64,000 nt of DNA from an uncultured Paludibaculum sp. Lineage in GTDB: Bacteria; Acidobacteriota; Terriglobia; Bryobacterales; Bryobacteraceae. The stretch spans positions 1,736,001 through 1,800,000 of the forward strand of contig NZ_OY762267.1 of NCBI RefSeq assembly GCF_963665245.1, given 5' to 3'. Position 1 is the first letter of the stretch, and each line of letters starts with the position of its first letter. Made by a program: the position numbers and the translations under genes. Below the pieces are notes generated by a model. That model worked only from the letters and a program-made list of their open reading frames with translations. It searched no databases and was not told where the DNA came from. Shown piece after piece: positions 18,321 through 26,532 of this stretch.

Positions 18321-18336
18321 TGGAACTTCGGGCTAG
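18321..18336 (-). repeat. right terminal inverted repeat of the IS1634-like element
   Basis: TGGAACTTCGGGCTAG mirrors the left end. The 8 bases that follow (CCTTTACT, 18337-18344) are the probable second copy of the target-site duplication. Confidence 0.88.
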
Positions 18337-18490
18337 CCTTTACTTCCCAGTCAATATCTCTCACTTGGAAAATGCGGCGCCCACCGAGGGCTGACTGCAT
18401 ACGGCGCAAAAGGACGGATGCATCCTGCCCGAGAACAACGGCGCCGCCCATTACACAAAAGGCGACCAGCCGACCGAAATGTGAGTTCAT
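18337..18490 (-). pseudogene. 5' fragment of the exported protein gene split by the IS
   Basis: The fragment encodes a signal peptide (MNSHFGRLVAFCVMGGAVVL, then GQD) followed by ASVLLRRMQSALGGRRIFQV and RDIDWEV, where the insertion sequence interrupts it. ATG 18490 is the likely start, with GAGGTG seven bases upstream; another ATG at 18502 lacks such a site. Left as it is, the frame runs 38 bases into the IS before a stop. The remaining part is at 15795-16380, and rejoining gives DWEV-WDGAGHEAG in frame. Confidence 0.8.
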
Positions 18491-18717
18491 TAGGCACCTC
18501 ATTGGGTATACGTTCCAAGTTGGACACCATCATTCTTGTCGTTGTTCCCTGCGCCCGCAGGGCCAGCAAGGGAAGAGCTATCTCGGAGGTTTGTGGGCCG
18601 GACTACGGTCCGAGGGAAGCAATCGACGTGGTTTGAACGGTGACGGCGGCCGGGACGCTACTTCAATCCGCGGCACGTCAAAGCGCAGCACATATGTGAA
18701 TGGGATTCAAAACGGCC

Positions 18718-19719
18718 CTACGGCAGCCCAATATCCCGCAGAAACCGCGCCGCTTCCTCCGGCGGAGTCGGATTGATATAAAACCCGGTCCCCCACTCGA
18801 ATCCAGCGAGCTTCGTCAGCTTCGGGATGATCTCCACATGCCAGTGGTAATGCTCCAGCGGACCCACCTGCAGCGGAGCCGTATGGATAATCGCGTTATA
18901 CGGCGGCTGCTCCAGCGCCTTGTCCAACTTCCGCAGCACCGTCCGCATCACCCAGCCCAGGTTGTGGATCACCGGAGCCTCCGTGGTCGCAAAACGCGAG
19001 TTGTGCTTCCGTGGCACTACCCACAGCTCGAATGGAAACCGCGCTGCATACGGAGCCAGCACCAGAAAATGGTCCGTCTCAAAGACGATCCGCTCCTGCG
19101 TCTGCAACTCCTGCTGCATGATGTCGCAGAAGATACACCGTTCCCGGAATTGGAAATACCGCAGCGACCCGTCCAACTCCTCCTGCACCCGGTTGGGCAC
19201 CACCGGCAACGCGATCAACTGCGAGTGCGGATGCTCCAGGGTGGCGCCGGCCGCCGCGCCGTGATTCTTGAACGCCATCACGTAACGCAGCCTCGGGTCC
19301 TTCTGCAAATCCACGATCCGGTCCCGGAAGGCGAAGAACAGGTCGGACACCTGCTTCTCCGGCATCTCCGCCAGGGAAGTCATGTGATCCGGCGACTCGA
19401 TAATCACCTCATGGGCGCCGACGCCGTTCATCCGGTCGTACAAGCCCTGCCCCTGCTTGTCCAGATCGCCCTCCACGCGCAGCGCCGGAAACTTGTTCGG
19501 CACCACACGGAGCGACCAGCCCGGCTCATTCGGGCCACCGGAACCCCGATAGGCCAGGATTTCGGGCGGAGTATTCTTCTCGTGGCCCGGGCAGAAGGGG
19601 CAGTGGCGGACGCCTTGCGGGATGACCCGCTCCCGTGTGAAATCGGTGGGACGGCGCGCACGGTCGGTGGCAATAATCACCCAGCGGCCGGTGATCGGAT
19701 CTTTGCGAAGGTCAGGCAA
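18718..19719 (-). CDS. galT: galactose-1-phosphate uridylyltransferase
   Basis: The 333-residue enzyme exchanges UMP between UDP-glucose and galactose-1-phosphate in the Leloir pathway. It shows the zinc-site CPFCPGHE, a second Cys pair (CIFCDIM), the HIT-type catalytic LEHPHSQLIALP with the nucleophilic His, and the C-terminal HYHWHVEIIPKLTK. Length is normal. TTG 19719 is the only usable start, since a TGA lies just upstream in frame. It is the last gene of a four-gene minus-strand operon, 34 bases after yraN. Confidence 0.94.
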   Translation of the reverse strand: MPDLRKDPITGRWVIIATDRARRPTDFTRERVIPQGVRHCPFCPGHEKNTPPEILAYRGSGGPNEPGWSLRVVPNKFPALRVEGDLDKQGQGLYDRMNGVGAHEVIIESPDHMTSLAEMPEKQVSDLFFAFRDRIVDLQKDPRLRYVMAFKNHGAAAGATLEHPHSQLIALPVVPNRVQEELDGSLRYFQFRERCIFCDIMQQELQTQERIVFETDHFLVLAPYAARFPFELWVVPRKHNSRFATTEAPVIHNLGWVMRTVLRKLDKALEQPPYNAIIHTAPLQVGPLEHYHWHVEIIPKLTKLAGFEWGTGFYINPTPPEEAARFLRDIGLP

Positions 19720-19753
19720 CTCGGTGGAACCAGTTCTTCATCAGACTGAGCTA

Positions 19754-20197
19754 TCAGAATACCGAATCTGAGCGGTGCAGTGACCATGAATCCGGGATGT
19801 GCCGGATCTCAAACGGTTCGAACACGACCGTCACCAGGTCAAACCGTGCCTTTTCTTCCGGAATCCGCCAGCGCCGCAGAAAGAACCAGGCAGCCCGCCG
19901 GAGCTTCCTGATCTTTTCTTCGCCGATCGCCCGCTCCGGGTCGCCAAACTCCGCGTTGCGCCGCGACTTCACCTCGACGAACACCAACCGGTCCCCATCC
20001 CACGCCAGGATGTCCACCTCCCCACGCCGCGCGGGATCCACCCAGTTCCGCTCCACCACCTGGTAACCCTTGGTTTGCAGGTACCTGTGGGCCAAATCTT
20101 CCGCCCGCCGCCCCCAGGCCAGTTCCGGCTTCCAATGGCGCAGACGCCAGCGATGGCGCATTCTGTCGCACAGCCTGTAGAACGGACCCAACAGCAA
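19754..20197 (-). CDS. yraN: YraN/UPF0102 family endonuclease-like protein
   Basis: A protein of about 147 residues has the UPF0102 core: GRRAEDLAHRYLQTKGYQVV, then ARRGEVDILAWDGDRLVFVE followed by VKSRR. This is the restriction-endonuclease-like fold with the conserved Glu, Asp and Glu-x-Lys set (GEVDILA and FVEVKSR). The cellular function is unknown; a structure-specific nuclease role is inferred for the family. TTG 20197 is used because family similarity (FYRLCDRMRHRW) starts ahead of the first ATG (20161). It begins five bases after the methyltransferase stop, so translation is probably coupled. Confidence 0.85.
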   Translation of the reverse strand: MLLGPFYRLCDRMRHRWRLRHWKPELAWGRRAEDLAHRYLQTKGYQVVERNWVDPARRGEVDILAWDGDRLVFVEVKSRRNAEFGDPERAIGEEKIRKLRRAAWFFLRRWRIPEEKARFDLVTVVFEPFEIRHIPDSWSLHRSDSVF

Positions 20198-20202
20198 GGT
20201 TG

Positions 20203-20739
20203 CTATTTCAGGACTTCGAACTCGAACTCCATGACCTTCCCCCGCACCACGTAGCACAGGTAGTGCTCCCAAAAGCGCCGGAAGCGTGGGAAGGCGTTCA
20301 CCAGCAGTTCGAAGCCGAGATACCTCCACAGAGCTAGTAGCTTGACACGGACTTTCTTCTCACGAAATCGCGCCGTGGAGTAGTAGCCATAGCCGGCGTT
20401 GTCGTCTCCGAAGTACCGAAAGGAAAAGGAGTTCAGATGCCACTTGTGGGTCGGGTCGCAGAACGAGGAAAAGTCCGTGTAATGCGGCGTCGCCAGAAAC
20501 ACCCGGCCGCCGGCCCGTACCAGCCGGTGAAACTCCTCCATCGTCTTCAACACATCGCTGACATGTTCAATGACATGAATGGCTTGCAGCCCGTCGAACG
20601 AGCTGTCGCGGAACGGATAGGGGAAGTGATCCAGGTCGCAGAGAACGTCGGCGCGGCTGCGCGCATTGCGGTCTATCCCTATGGAGCCCGGCAACTTATT
20701 GATGCCGCAGCCGACGTCCAAGATCAGCGGTCGAGTCAC
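20203..20739 (-). CDS. SAM-dependent class I methyltransferase
   Basis: The 178-residue protein has motif I LILDVGCGINKLPGSIGIDR, an acidic post-I residue, and AIHVIEHVSDVLKTMEEFHR followed by LVRAGGRVFLATPHY, as in the Methyltransf_11 group. Such proteins often modify sugars or quinones, but the acceptor is unknown. The start is GTG 20739. It lies nine bases downstream of the aminotransferase and just upstream of yraN in the same operon. Confidence 0.88.
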   Translation of the reverse strand: MTRPLILDVGCGINKLPGSIGIDRNARSRADVLCDLDHFPYPFRDSSFDGLQAIHVIEHVSDVLKTMEEFHRLVRAGGRVFLATPHYTDFSSFCDPTHKWHLNSFSFRYFGDDNAGYGYYSTARFREKKVRVKLLALWRYLGFELLVNAFPRFRRFWEHYLCYVVRGKVMEFEFEVLK

Positions 20740-20748
20740 CCCACCAGT

Positions 20749-22092
20749 CTAGCGGCAAACCTCGCCGATGCACTCCTCCAGCACGGCCATGGCGTAGTCA
20801 GCCTGGTCCTTGCTCAATACCAGTGGCGGCGATAGCCGAATGGAGTTCTGGCCAGCCCCCAGCACCAGCACGCCACGCTGGAAGGCCAGTTGCTCAATGC
20901 GGTTCCGCAGCTCGGGCGCGCGCTCCTTGCTTTGCTTATCCTTCACCACCTCGAACGCCAGCATCAAACCCAACCCGCGCACATCGCCGATCACGGGGAA
21001 GCGGCTCACCCACCCGTCCATGCGTTGCCGCATGTGCGCGCCGATAGCCACGGCGTTGTCGATCAACTCCTGTTGCAGCAACTCGATCGTGGCCAGAGAA
21101 GCGGCCACACTCACCGGATTCCCGCCAAACGTCGACGCATGGGCGCCGGGCTTCCACTGCATGTACTGAGCCTTGGCCACGGTCGCACTCAGCGGCAGAC
21201 CGCTGGCGATGCCCTTAGCCATGGCGATGATGTCCGGCTCCAACCCGAAGTTGTCGCTCGCGAACAGCTTGCCCGTCCGGCCCATCCCGCACTGAACCTC
21301 GTCGGCCACCAGCAAAATGCCGTGGCGATCGCAAACCGCGCGCAGTTCATCGAAGAACTTCTTCGGCGGCACCACATAGCCGCCTTCGCCCTGCACCGGC
21401 TCGACAAACACGGCAGCCACTTCCTCGGCCGGCAGGATTGTCGGGAACAACTGCTTCTCCAGCACCTGGACGCACTCCACCGCGCACGTCTCCGGCTGTT
21501 TGCCATAGGCGCATCGATAGCAGTAGGCGTAAGGGATGTGGGTCACTCCACCCAGCAGCGGGGCGAACCCCTTCTTCTGCACGCTCTTGGAGCCCGTCAA
21601 CGAGAGCGCGCCCATCGTCCGTCCGTGGAACCCGCCCAGGAATGCGACGAATTTGTCCCGCCCTGTGTGGTAGCGCGCCATCTTCAGCGCCGCTTCGATC
21701 GCCTCGGCGCCTGAGTTGCCAAAGTAGACCCTCTTCGGATCCGGCCCCGGCGCCAGCGCGGCCAGTTTCTCGGCCAGCTCCACCATATTCTCGTAGTAGA
21801 AGTCCGTGCCGGACATGTGGAGGAACTTCTCCGCCTGCTCGCGCACGGCCGCCACCACCTTGGGATGCGCATGGCCGGTCGCCACCACGGCGATGCCCGC
21901 ATTCATGTCCAGGAACCGGTTGCCGTCGACGTCCTCGACGATGGCGCCTTCCCCACGCGCGATCACCAGCGGGTAGCTGCGCGTGTACGACGGCGAAAGT
22001 ACCTTCTGATCACGCTCCACCACCGCCTGCGCCTTCGGACCGGGCAGAGGTGTGCGAAGCATGGGCAAATCCTGCCGCTCAGTGAGCTGCAT
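20749..22092 (-). CDS. class III PLP aminotransferase (acetylornithine/GABA aminotransferase-like)
   Basis: The 447-residue enzyme has the fold-type I class III pattern: GHAHPKVVAAV, GNSGAEAIEAALKMARYHTG, FLGGFHGRTMGALSLTGSK, LLVADEVQCGMGRTGKLFA and the PLP lysine in IAMAKGIASGLPLSA. A Cys-rich insert, YAYCYRCAYGKQPETCAVEC, is typical of the larger GABA/omega-amino-acid group in Acidobacteria and may bind metal. ATG 22092 has GAGGAGG upstream. It is the first gene of the operon ending in galT. It transfers an amino group from an omega-amino acid to a keto acid; the exact substrate is open. Confidence 0.9.
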   Translation of the reverse strand: MQLTERQDLPMLRTPLPGPKAQAVVERDQKVLSPSYTRSYPLVIARGEGAIVEDVDGNRFLDMNAGIAVVATGHAHPKVVAAVREQAEKFLHMSGTDFYYENMVELAEKLAALAPGPDPKRVYFGNSGAEAIEAALKMARYHTGRDKFVAFLGGFHGRTMGALSLTGSKSVQKKGFAPLLGGVTHIPYAYCYRCAYGKQPETCAVECVQVLEKQLFPTILPAEEVAAVFVEPVQGEGGYVVPPKKFFDELRAVCDRHGILLVADEVQCGMGRTGKLFASDNFGLEPDIIAMAKGIASGLPLSATVAKAQYMQWKPGAHASTFGGNPVSVAASLATIELLQQELIDNAVAIGAHMRQRMDGWVSRFPVIGDVRGLGLMLAFEVVKDKQSKERAPELRNRIEQLAFQRGVLVLGAGQNSIRLSPPLVLSKDQADYAMAVLEECIGEVCR

Positions 22093-22337
22093 GACGACCT
22101 CCTCGTGGACTGTCTGGGATGGACCTTACGAGTGCGGGTGCGGCGCAGTGCCCGGAGGCACTCACTAGTCGCTGGTGAAGAGAGAGGGCCGGAGGCTGGC
22201 AGGTGTGGCCTTCATAGGTCGATTCTACGCCAAAACACCCAGTTTTGAACATCCCCGAAATCCTGTACCGCTCGCGTGCCGGGATGAGTATGATTGGGAG
22301 ATCCGAAAATCAAGCCCGGGCTGCGAAAGGATTGGCG

Positions 22338-22673
22338 ATGGCTGAACTATCCTACGAGTTGACACCTGCTGAAGCAAAATCCAGGCTCGACGCTGGGGAC
22401 GCGGTCCTCATCGACGTGCGCGAGCCCCAGGAGCATCAGATCTGCTCCATAGAAGGGGCCGAACTCATTCCGATGAACACGGTGCCCCAGCAGTTGCAGC
22501 ACGTGGAGGAAGTCGCCGACGAGAAGACCGTGATTGTTTTCTGCCACCACGGGGTCCGCAGCCTCAATGTCGTCACATGGCTCCGCCGGCAGGGTGTGGA
22601 TAACTGCATCTCCATGAGCGGCGGCATCGACGCCTGGAGCGCCCAGATCGACCCGACGGTCCCCCGCTACTGA
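22338..22673 (+). CDS. rhodanese-like sulfurtransferase
   Basis: The 111-residue single-domain rhodanese has the entry motif VLIDVREPQEHQICSIEGAE and the active-site loop VIVFCHHGVRS with catalytic Cys, then SMSGGIDAWS. It carries a persulfide (or perselenide) on Cys and hands it to acceptors. ATG 22338 is chosen, with AAAGGA upstream; the open frame runs earlier but without homology. Only 16 bases separate it from the Spx/ArsC-like gene with an in-frame TGA, so both are probably co-transcribed. Confidence 0.92.
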   Translation: MAELSYELTPAEAKSRLDAGDAVLIDVREPQEHQICSIEGAELIPMNTVPQQLQHVEEVADEKTVIVFCHHGVRSLNVVTWLRRQGVDNCISMSGGIDAWSAQIDPTVPRY

Positions 22674-22689
22674 AAGGAACCCAACTTCC

Positions 22690-23025
22690 GTGAGTCTGAA
22701 GTTCTACACGAAACCCACTTGAACGACCTGCCGCAAAGCCAGGAGTTTCCTGGCTGAACGCAAGCTCGAGCCAGAGACGATTGATCTCAACAAAGGCCTG
22801 AGCGAAGCCCAACTCGACAAGCTGATCGGTACCGCCGACTATCGCCAGTTCCTGAACTCGCGCAATGAGCTGTATCGCGAGATGGGGATGAAAACGAACC
22901 CGCCCACGAGAGCCGAAGCGCTGGGCCTGATGTCCGCCAATCCCAACCTGATCAAACGTCCCTTGCTTGTTGACGGCGGCAAGATTCTCTTCGGCTTCGA
23001 CGAGAAGCAATGGAGCAGCTTGTAG
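22690..23025 (+). CDS. Spx/ArsC-family protein with probable selenocysteine at an in-frame TGA
   Basis: Reading from GTG 22690 to TAG 23023-23025 gives 111 residues if TGA 22720-22722 is decoded. The N-terminus reads SLKFYTKPT-(TGA)-TTCRKARSFL, matching the ArsC/Spx motif YTxPxCxxCRKAxxxL with the first Cys replaced by TGA, so the active site would be UTTC. The rest (ERKLEPETIDLNKGLSEAQL, ANPNLIKRPLLVDGGKILFG, FDEKQW) is typical family sequence with no other stop or frame change. A hairpin with SECIS-like geometry follows. A thiol- or selenol-based reductase role is inferred. A nonsense mutation is the alternative, but exact placement at the redox residue argues against it. Confidence 0.85.
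22737..22755 (+). promoter_or_regulatory. candidate bacterial SECIS hairpin
   Basis: AGCCAGGA and TCCTGGCT pair perfectly over 8 bp around a GTT loop. The loop begins 22 nucleotides after the TGA codon and its first base is G, which fits known bacterial SECIS elements (hairpin inside the coding sequence shortly after UGA, G at the start of the apical loop). It would recruit SelB with Sec-tRNA. The hairpin lies in coding sequence that also keeps the family consensus. Confidence 0.75.
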
Positions 23026-23067
23026 CTCCGTCAACCCCCGCGTTGGGTCTGCCCTCCGCGTGGCCGC

Positions 23068-24210
23068 TCAATCGCCCACACCCGGAATGCCGGGACGCAG
23101 GTGGAGGCTTTGGATGCTGCAACTGCTGGTCGGACGGTCGGCGTACGGGCAGTTGCGGCAGAAGCTGAATTTTTCCGGCGATTCTTTGATGGTCCGGCGG
23201 ATGGACGAAGCCCGGTCACTGCGCCAGAGATCTGAGAACGTCACTCCGGGCTTGAGCGTGCCGTAGGCCTGAGAGCAGTTGTGGTCCTGTTCACAGGAGA
23301 CGAGGCGGCCATCGGCCATCAGCGTGGGAAATGTGAAGGCGTGCTGGCAGACGAAGTCACTGCGGCGCGCGCGTTGGTTGTCCTGATAGCTATAAGCGCG
23401 CAGCAATTCGGAGGCCGGGATCAACCCGTTGTGCCGGTCGACAGGGGTATCGACGATGGAGAGAGTACGCACAGTAGCCATATCGAATCCGGCATCCGTA
23501 CAGAATTGAGGTAGCGCAGGCAACTCGTGCTCGTTGTGCCGCATGGCGATGAAGCGGCAGTGCAGGATGGGCAGAGTCGCGCCGGTGCTGCGTTTCCACT
23601 CCGCTAGGGCCCGCACTCCGTCGAGAAGCGGCTGGAGCTTCGCGCCGCGCCGGTAAACGGAGTTGGTTTCATCACACAGACCGTCCACGGCGACGATCAG
23701 GTAAGTGGGCGGATGCGCGCGTAACGCTTGCTGAACCCGCGGGTGGTTCAATTGCTGGCCGTTCGTCGAGAGTAGCTTCGCGCAGGGGTAGCGCGACGTG
23801 ATTTCGAGAATACGCTCCAGGCGTTTGTGGAGGAGTGGCTCGCCCCAGCCCCATAGTGAGACCGTGAGTAGATGCTCGCCAACCTCCTGCATCAGTTGTT
23901 CCACCAGGGCAACGTCGATGCTTTTTGCGTCCCGTTCCAATTCGCCAGTTCCAGCGGGGCAGACCGGGCACTGCAGTTCGCAGTAACTGGTGAGCTCGAC
24001 CTGCATGTGGAGGGGCCACCCCCACGGCTTGTTACGGCGCCAGAAGAGGTTAAGCCCGGAGCGAAGGAGGTTGAGCCGCGCTGCCGCCGACATGCCACGA
24101 ACGGCCACGGGCATCAGATCGTACTCAAAACGATGCTGGCCCCGGGCGATGAGGTCCCACCCGATGAGGGGGGCACGACTGAGGTATTCCCAGCGTTCAC
24201 GAGCCCTCAT
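23068..24210 (-). CDS. radical SAM protein with SPASM-type C-terminus
   Basis: The 380-residue protein has the radical SAM cluster motif CELQCPVC (CxxxCxxC), preceded by MQVELTSY and followed by SLWGWGEPLLHKRLE, the GGE-type SAM site. C-terminal cysteines (FVCQHAF, RLVSCEQDHNCSQ, SFCRNCPYADRPTSSC) suggest one or two auxiliary iron-sulfur clusters of the SPASM/twitch type. A neighbouring pyruvyl-transferase-like gene and a divergent glycosyltransferase suggest a surface-polysaccharide context, where such enzymes modify sugars. The substrate is unknown. It is convergent with the Spx/ArsC-like gene. Confidence 0.9.
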   Translation of the reverse strand: MRARERWEYLSRAPLIGWDLIARGQHRFEYDLMPVAVRGMSAAARLNLLRSGLNLFWRRNKPWGWPLHMQVELTSYCELQCPVCPAGTGELERDAKSIDVALVEQLMQEVGEHLLTVSLWGWGEPLLHKRLERILEITSRYPCAKLLSTNGQQLNHPRVQQALRAHPPTYLIVAVDGLCDETNSVYRRGAKLQPLLDGVRALAEWKRSTGATLPILHCRFIAMRHNEHELPALPQFCTDAGFDMATVRTLSIVDTPVDRHNGLIPASELLRAYSYQDNQRARRSDFVCQHAFTFPTLMADGRLVSCEQDHNCSQAYGTLKPGVTFSDLWRSDRASSIRRTIKESPEKFSFCRNCPYADRPTSSCSIQSLHLRPGIPGVGD

Positions 24211-24349
24211 TGTTCACCGCTCTTTGAGATAGTAGAGTGCCCAGTACCATTGAGATGGTGGAAAACCATCCACTGATGCTAGCACTAGCGAAGTGGGTGG
24301 TACTTCGACCGGGGTTGAGCACAACCGGCAGGTTGTTTCGTGACAGGCG

Positions 24350-25408
24350 CTATGCCAGATGTTCGCGCAGAAAGCGGAGATGCCCGGCAGCTTCGGCGCG
24401 AAGACTCAGGATGTCGGGAAAGCGAAAATCGCGAAGGAAAGCATCAAGGGATTTCTTGCCGCTAAGCAAGCGGTAGAGATCGAGGATCCTGTGATGCCCA
24501 AAGGTTAAACTGTCGAGTCCGAGATTCGCCAGGAGAAGACTGGTCTTCCCTTCGGGCAGTAAGGAGACGACCGGAACACCGAACTGAAGGGCGATAACGG
24601 GAGTATGAAGCCGGGAGGAAACAAGCAGGTCAAGGGATGCCAGGAACTGAAAATCACTTTCGGGATCGGAGAACTGATGGGACACAACATTGGCTCCCCG
24701 GATGAAGCGGCCAAGACCGCGGTAAGGCTTGCAGCCCGCGTTCGTCGAATCAAGAAAGTAGAACTGGCAATCCCGGCGCTCGTTGACCAGTTGCTGGATT
24801 ACCGGCACGAGGTATGGCGCAAGCTTCCTTAATAGTGCGCCGGGGTAGAGGTCAAAGGCGATTCGCATTCCGCCGGGGCGGCGGGCAGGCGATGGCAGCC
24901 ACTCGCCGGCGAGCCACATGAGATCGGGAAAGCAGGCCGCTGGGATGCCGAACCGGCCGGGAACGGCCAGGTCCTGCGGATTGCGAACTGTCATAAAGGC
25001 GGCTGCGCGCGTGAAACGCTCCTTATAGCCGGGAGTGAGGCGCGGCGCGAGGGCGCCGTCGCCGCCCACGGAACAAGCCGCCAGGCAGATCCCCTTCTCG
25101 ATTGAGCCCAATATGAGACTATCGAATTCGGAGGAGACGCCGGGGAAGAACGCGCGGTAGAGCATGTCCGGCCACGAAACAAGGAGGCCGCCACCGCCCC
25201 ACAACAGAACATCCGCATTCTCCAACAGCTCATCGGCTGAGGAAACGCTCTGAAGACCAAACGGCTTGGAGTAAGCATCGCAGAGGCGATAAATGGACAC
25301 GGGGAAGCCGGATTGACGCAACGCGAGGTCCAGCAACACGGCGTAGCAGTCATCGCCGAAGTTGCCGTGACCGTAGAAGCCAACCAACGCGATATGTCGG
25401 GATCGCAT
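24350..25408 (-). CDS. polysaccharide pyruvyl transferase family protein (CsaB-like)
   Basis: The 352-residue protein shows PS_pyruv_trans features: HIALVGFYGHGNFGDDCYAV, DVLLWGGGGLLVSW, and the C-terminal LDLLVSSRLHTPVIALQFGV, where the Arg-x-His pair is usual. Enzymes of this family add pyruvate ketals from phosphoenolpyruvate to sugars in exopolysaccharide or cell-wall polymers. It lies 139 bases upstream of the radical SAM gene on the same strand and divergent from a glycosyltransferase. The three form a small envelope-glycan cluster by inference. Confidence 0.9.
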   Translation of the reverse strand: MRSRHIALVGFYGHGNFGDDCYAVLLDLALRQSGFPVSIYRLCDAYSKPFGLQSVSSADELLENADVLLWGGGGLLVSWPDMLYRAFFPGVSSEFDSLILGSIEKGICLAACSVGGDGALAPRLTPGYKERFTRAAAFMTVRNPQDLAVPGRFGIPAACFPDLMWLAGEWLPSPARRPGGMRIAFDLYPGALLRKLAPYLVPVIQQLVNERRDCQFYFLDSTNAGCKPYRGLGRFIRGANVVSHQFSDPESDFQFLASLDLLVSSRLHTPVIALQFGVPVVSLLPEGKTSLLLANLGLDSLTFGHHRILDLYRLLSGKKSLDAFLRDFRFPDILSLRAEAAGHLRFLREHLA

Positions 25409-25590
25409 CTTGTCAGGCCTGCTCCATCTGCTTCGACGTCATCCCCTGTCGAAATCAACATCGGCGCAAGTGCCACTCCGATCAGCAGCCTATAATAGTA
25501 CGCGAAGCCAGCCCAAACCAAGAGCGTGCGCAGACAAGGCCGATTCAAGGTGACCCGATCGAGAACTCTGTAGCTGTATCGAAGAGCATC

Positions 25591-26466
25591 ATGAACTGCG
25601 CGGGCCCACGATTTTCCGTCATCATTCCCACGTGCAACAGGACCGGCTATTTGGATGCATGTTTGAAGACGTTGGAGGAGCTGGAACATGTGCCAGGCGG
25701 CTTCGAGGTGATTGTCGTCGACGACGGAGGGGCAAAGCCGCTTCCTGGGAATCCGGTCGTAGAGGGCAACAGGTTGGACATGCGCTGGATCCGCCTACAT
25801 GAGAACTGCGGACCGGCCATGGCCCGAAACGAAGGCGCAGCCCACGCGCGGGGCCGCTACCTGGCGTTCCTCGATGATGATTGCCTGGCAGACAAAGCGT
25901 GGTTGAGCAAGCTGGATCAGGCGCTGGAGGGGACGCCACGGAGCGCCGTGGGCGGCAAGGTGGTGAACGGACGCCCATGGAACGTCTATGCGGAGGTCAA
26001 CCAGGCGATTCTCGACGAGGTATATCGATACTACAATGCGGACCCTGCCAACTCGCAGTTCTTTGCGACCATGAACTTTGCGGTTCCGGCTGAGAGTTTT
26101 CGAGAACTTGGTGGGTTCAATCCATCATTTCGGGCATCGGAAGACCGCGAATTCTGTGCGCGCTGGCTGAAGCGAGGGTTCCCGTTGGTGTACGCAGAGC
26201 GGGCTTTGGTAGTCCATGATGCCGCGACCGGATGGCGGGCATTCTGGAACCGGCACTATCGCTTCGGACAGGGGGCGTATCATTTCCGGAAGATGCACGC
26301 CATCAAGAGGTCAGGCCGAGTGGCATTGGAGCCGCCGGGCTTCTACCGTCGCCTGTTGGTGGCACCGATGCGAGCGGCAAGTGGGTTGAGAGCGGTACTG
26401 GCTGTAGGGCTGTGCTGCCTCTCGCAACTCGCCAGCGCTCTCGGATTCTGGATTGCGCGCCGGTAG
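25591..26466 (+). CDS. family 2 glycosyltransferase
   Basis: The 291-residue GT-A enzyme begins with FSVIIPTCNRTGYLDACLKT and EVIVVDDGG. It has the metal/nucleotide DxD motif in YLAFLDDDCLADK and the catalytic-base segment FRASEDREFCARWLKRGFP. It would move an activated sugar to a lipid or polysaccharide acceptor. A C-terminal hydrophobic segment (LRAVLAVGLCCLSQLASALG) suggests membrane attachment. It is divergent from the pyruvyl-transferase-like gene and probably part of the same glycan cluster. Confidence 0.9.
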   Translation: MNCAGPRFSVIIPTCNRTGYLDACLKTLEELEHVPGGFEVIVVDDGGAKPLPGNPVVEGNRLDMRWIRLHENCGPAMARNEGAAHARGRYLAFLDDDCLADKAWLSKLDQALEGTPRSAVGGKVVNGRPWNVYAEVNQAILDEVYRYYNADPANSQFFATMNFAVPAESFRELGGFNPSFRASEDREFCARWLKRGFPLVYAERALVVHDAATGWRAFWNRHYRFGQGAYHFRKMHAIKRSGRVALEPPGFYRRLLVAPMRAASGLRAVLAVGLCCLSQLASALGFWIARR

Positions 26467-26532
26467 GAGCGACCTGACGGAGCCTCCACCGTCACGTACC
26501 TGGATCGAACCGAAAATGATATATCTGTTTCT

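Larger units (their letters stand above)
16381..18336 (+). mobile_element. IS1634-like insertion sequence, 1956 bp
   Basis: The element is bounded by perfect 16-bp terminal inverted repeats, CTAGCCCGAAGTTCCA at 16381-16396 and its reverse complement at 18321-18336. It carries a single full-length DDE transposase gene. It sits inside a minus-strand gene for an exported protein, whose two halves flank it exactly. Non-coding spacers of about 139 bases (left) and 83 bases (right) separate the transposase from the ends. Both the complete transposase and the intact ends suggest the element could still be mobile. Confidence 0.88.

Noticed and set aside
22720..22722. TGA as a simple nonsense mutation in a dead Spx/ArsC gene
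   Set aside because: There is no other damage in 111 codons, the stop sits exactly at the redox Cys position, and a SECIS-like hairpin follows. It remains the main alternative.
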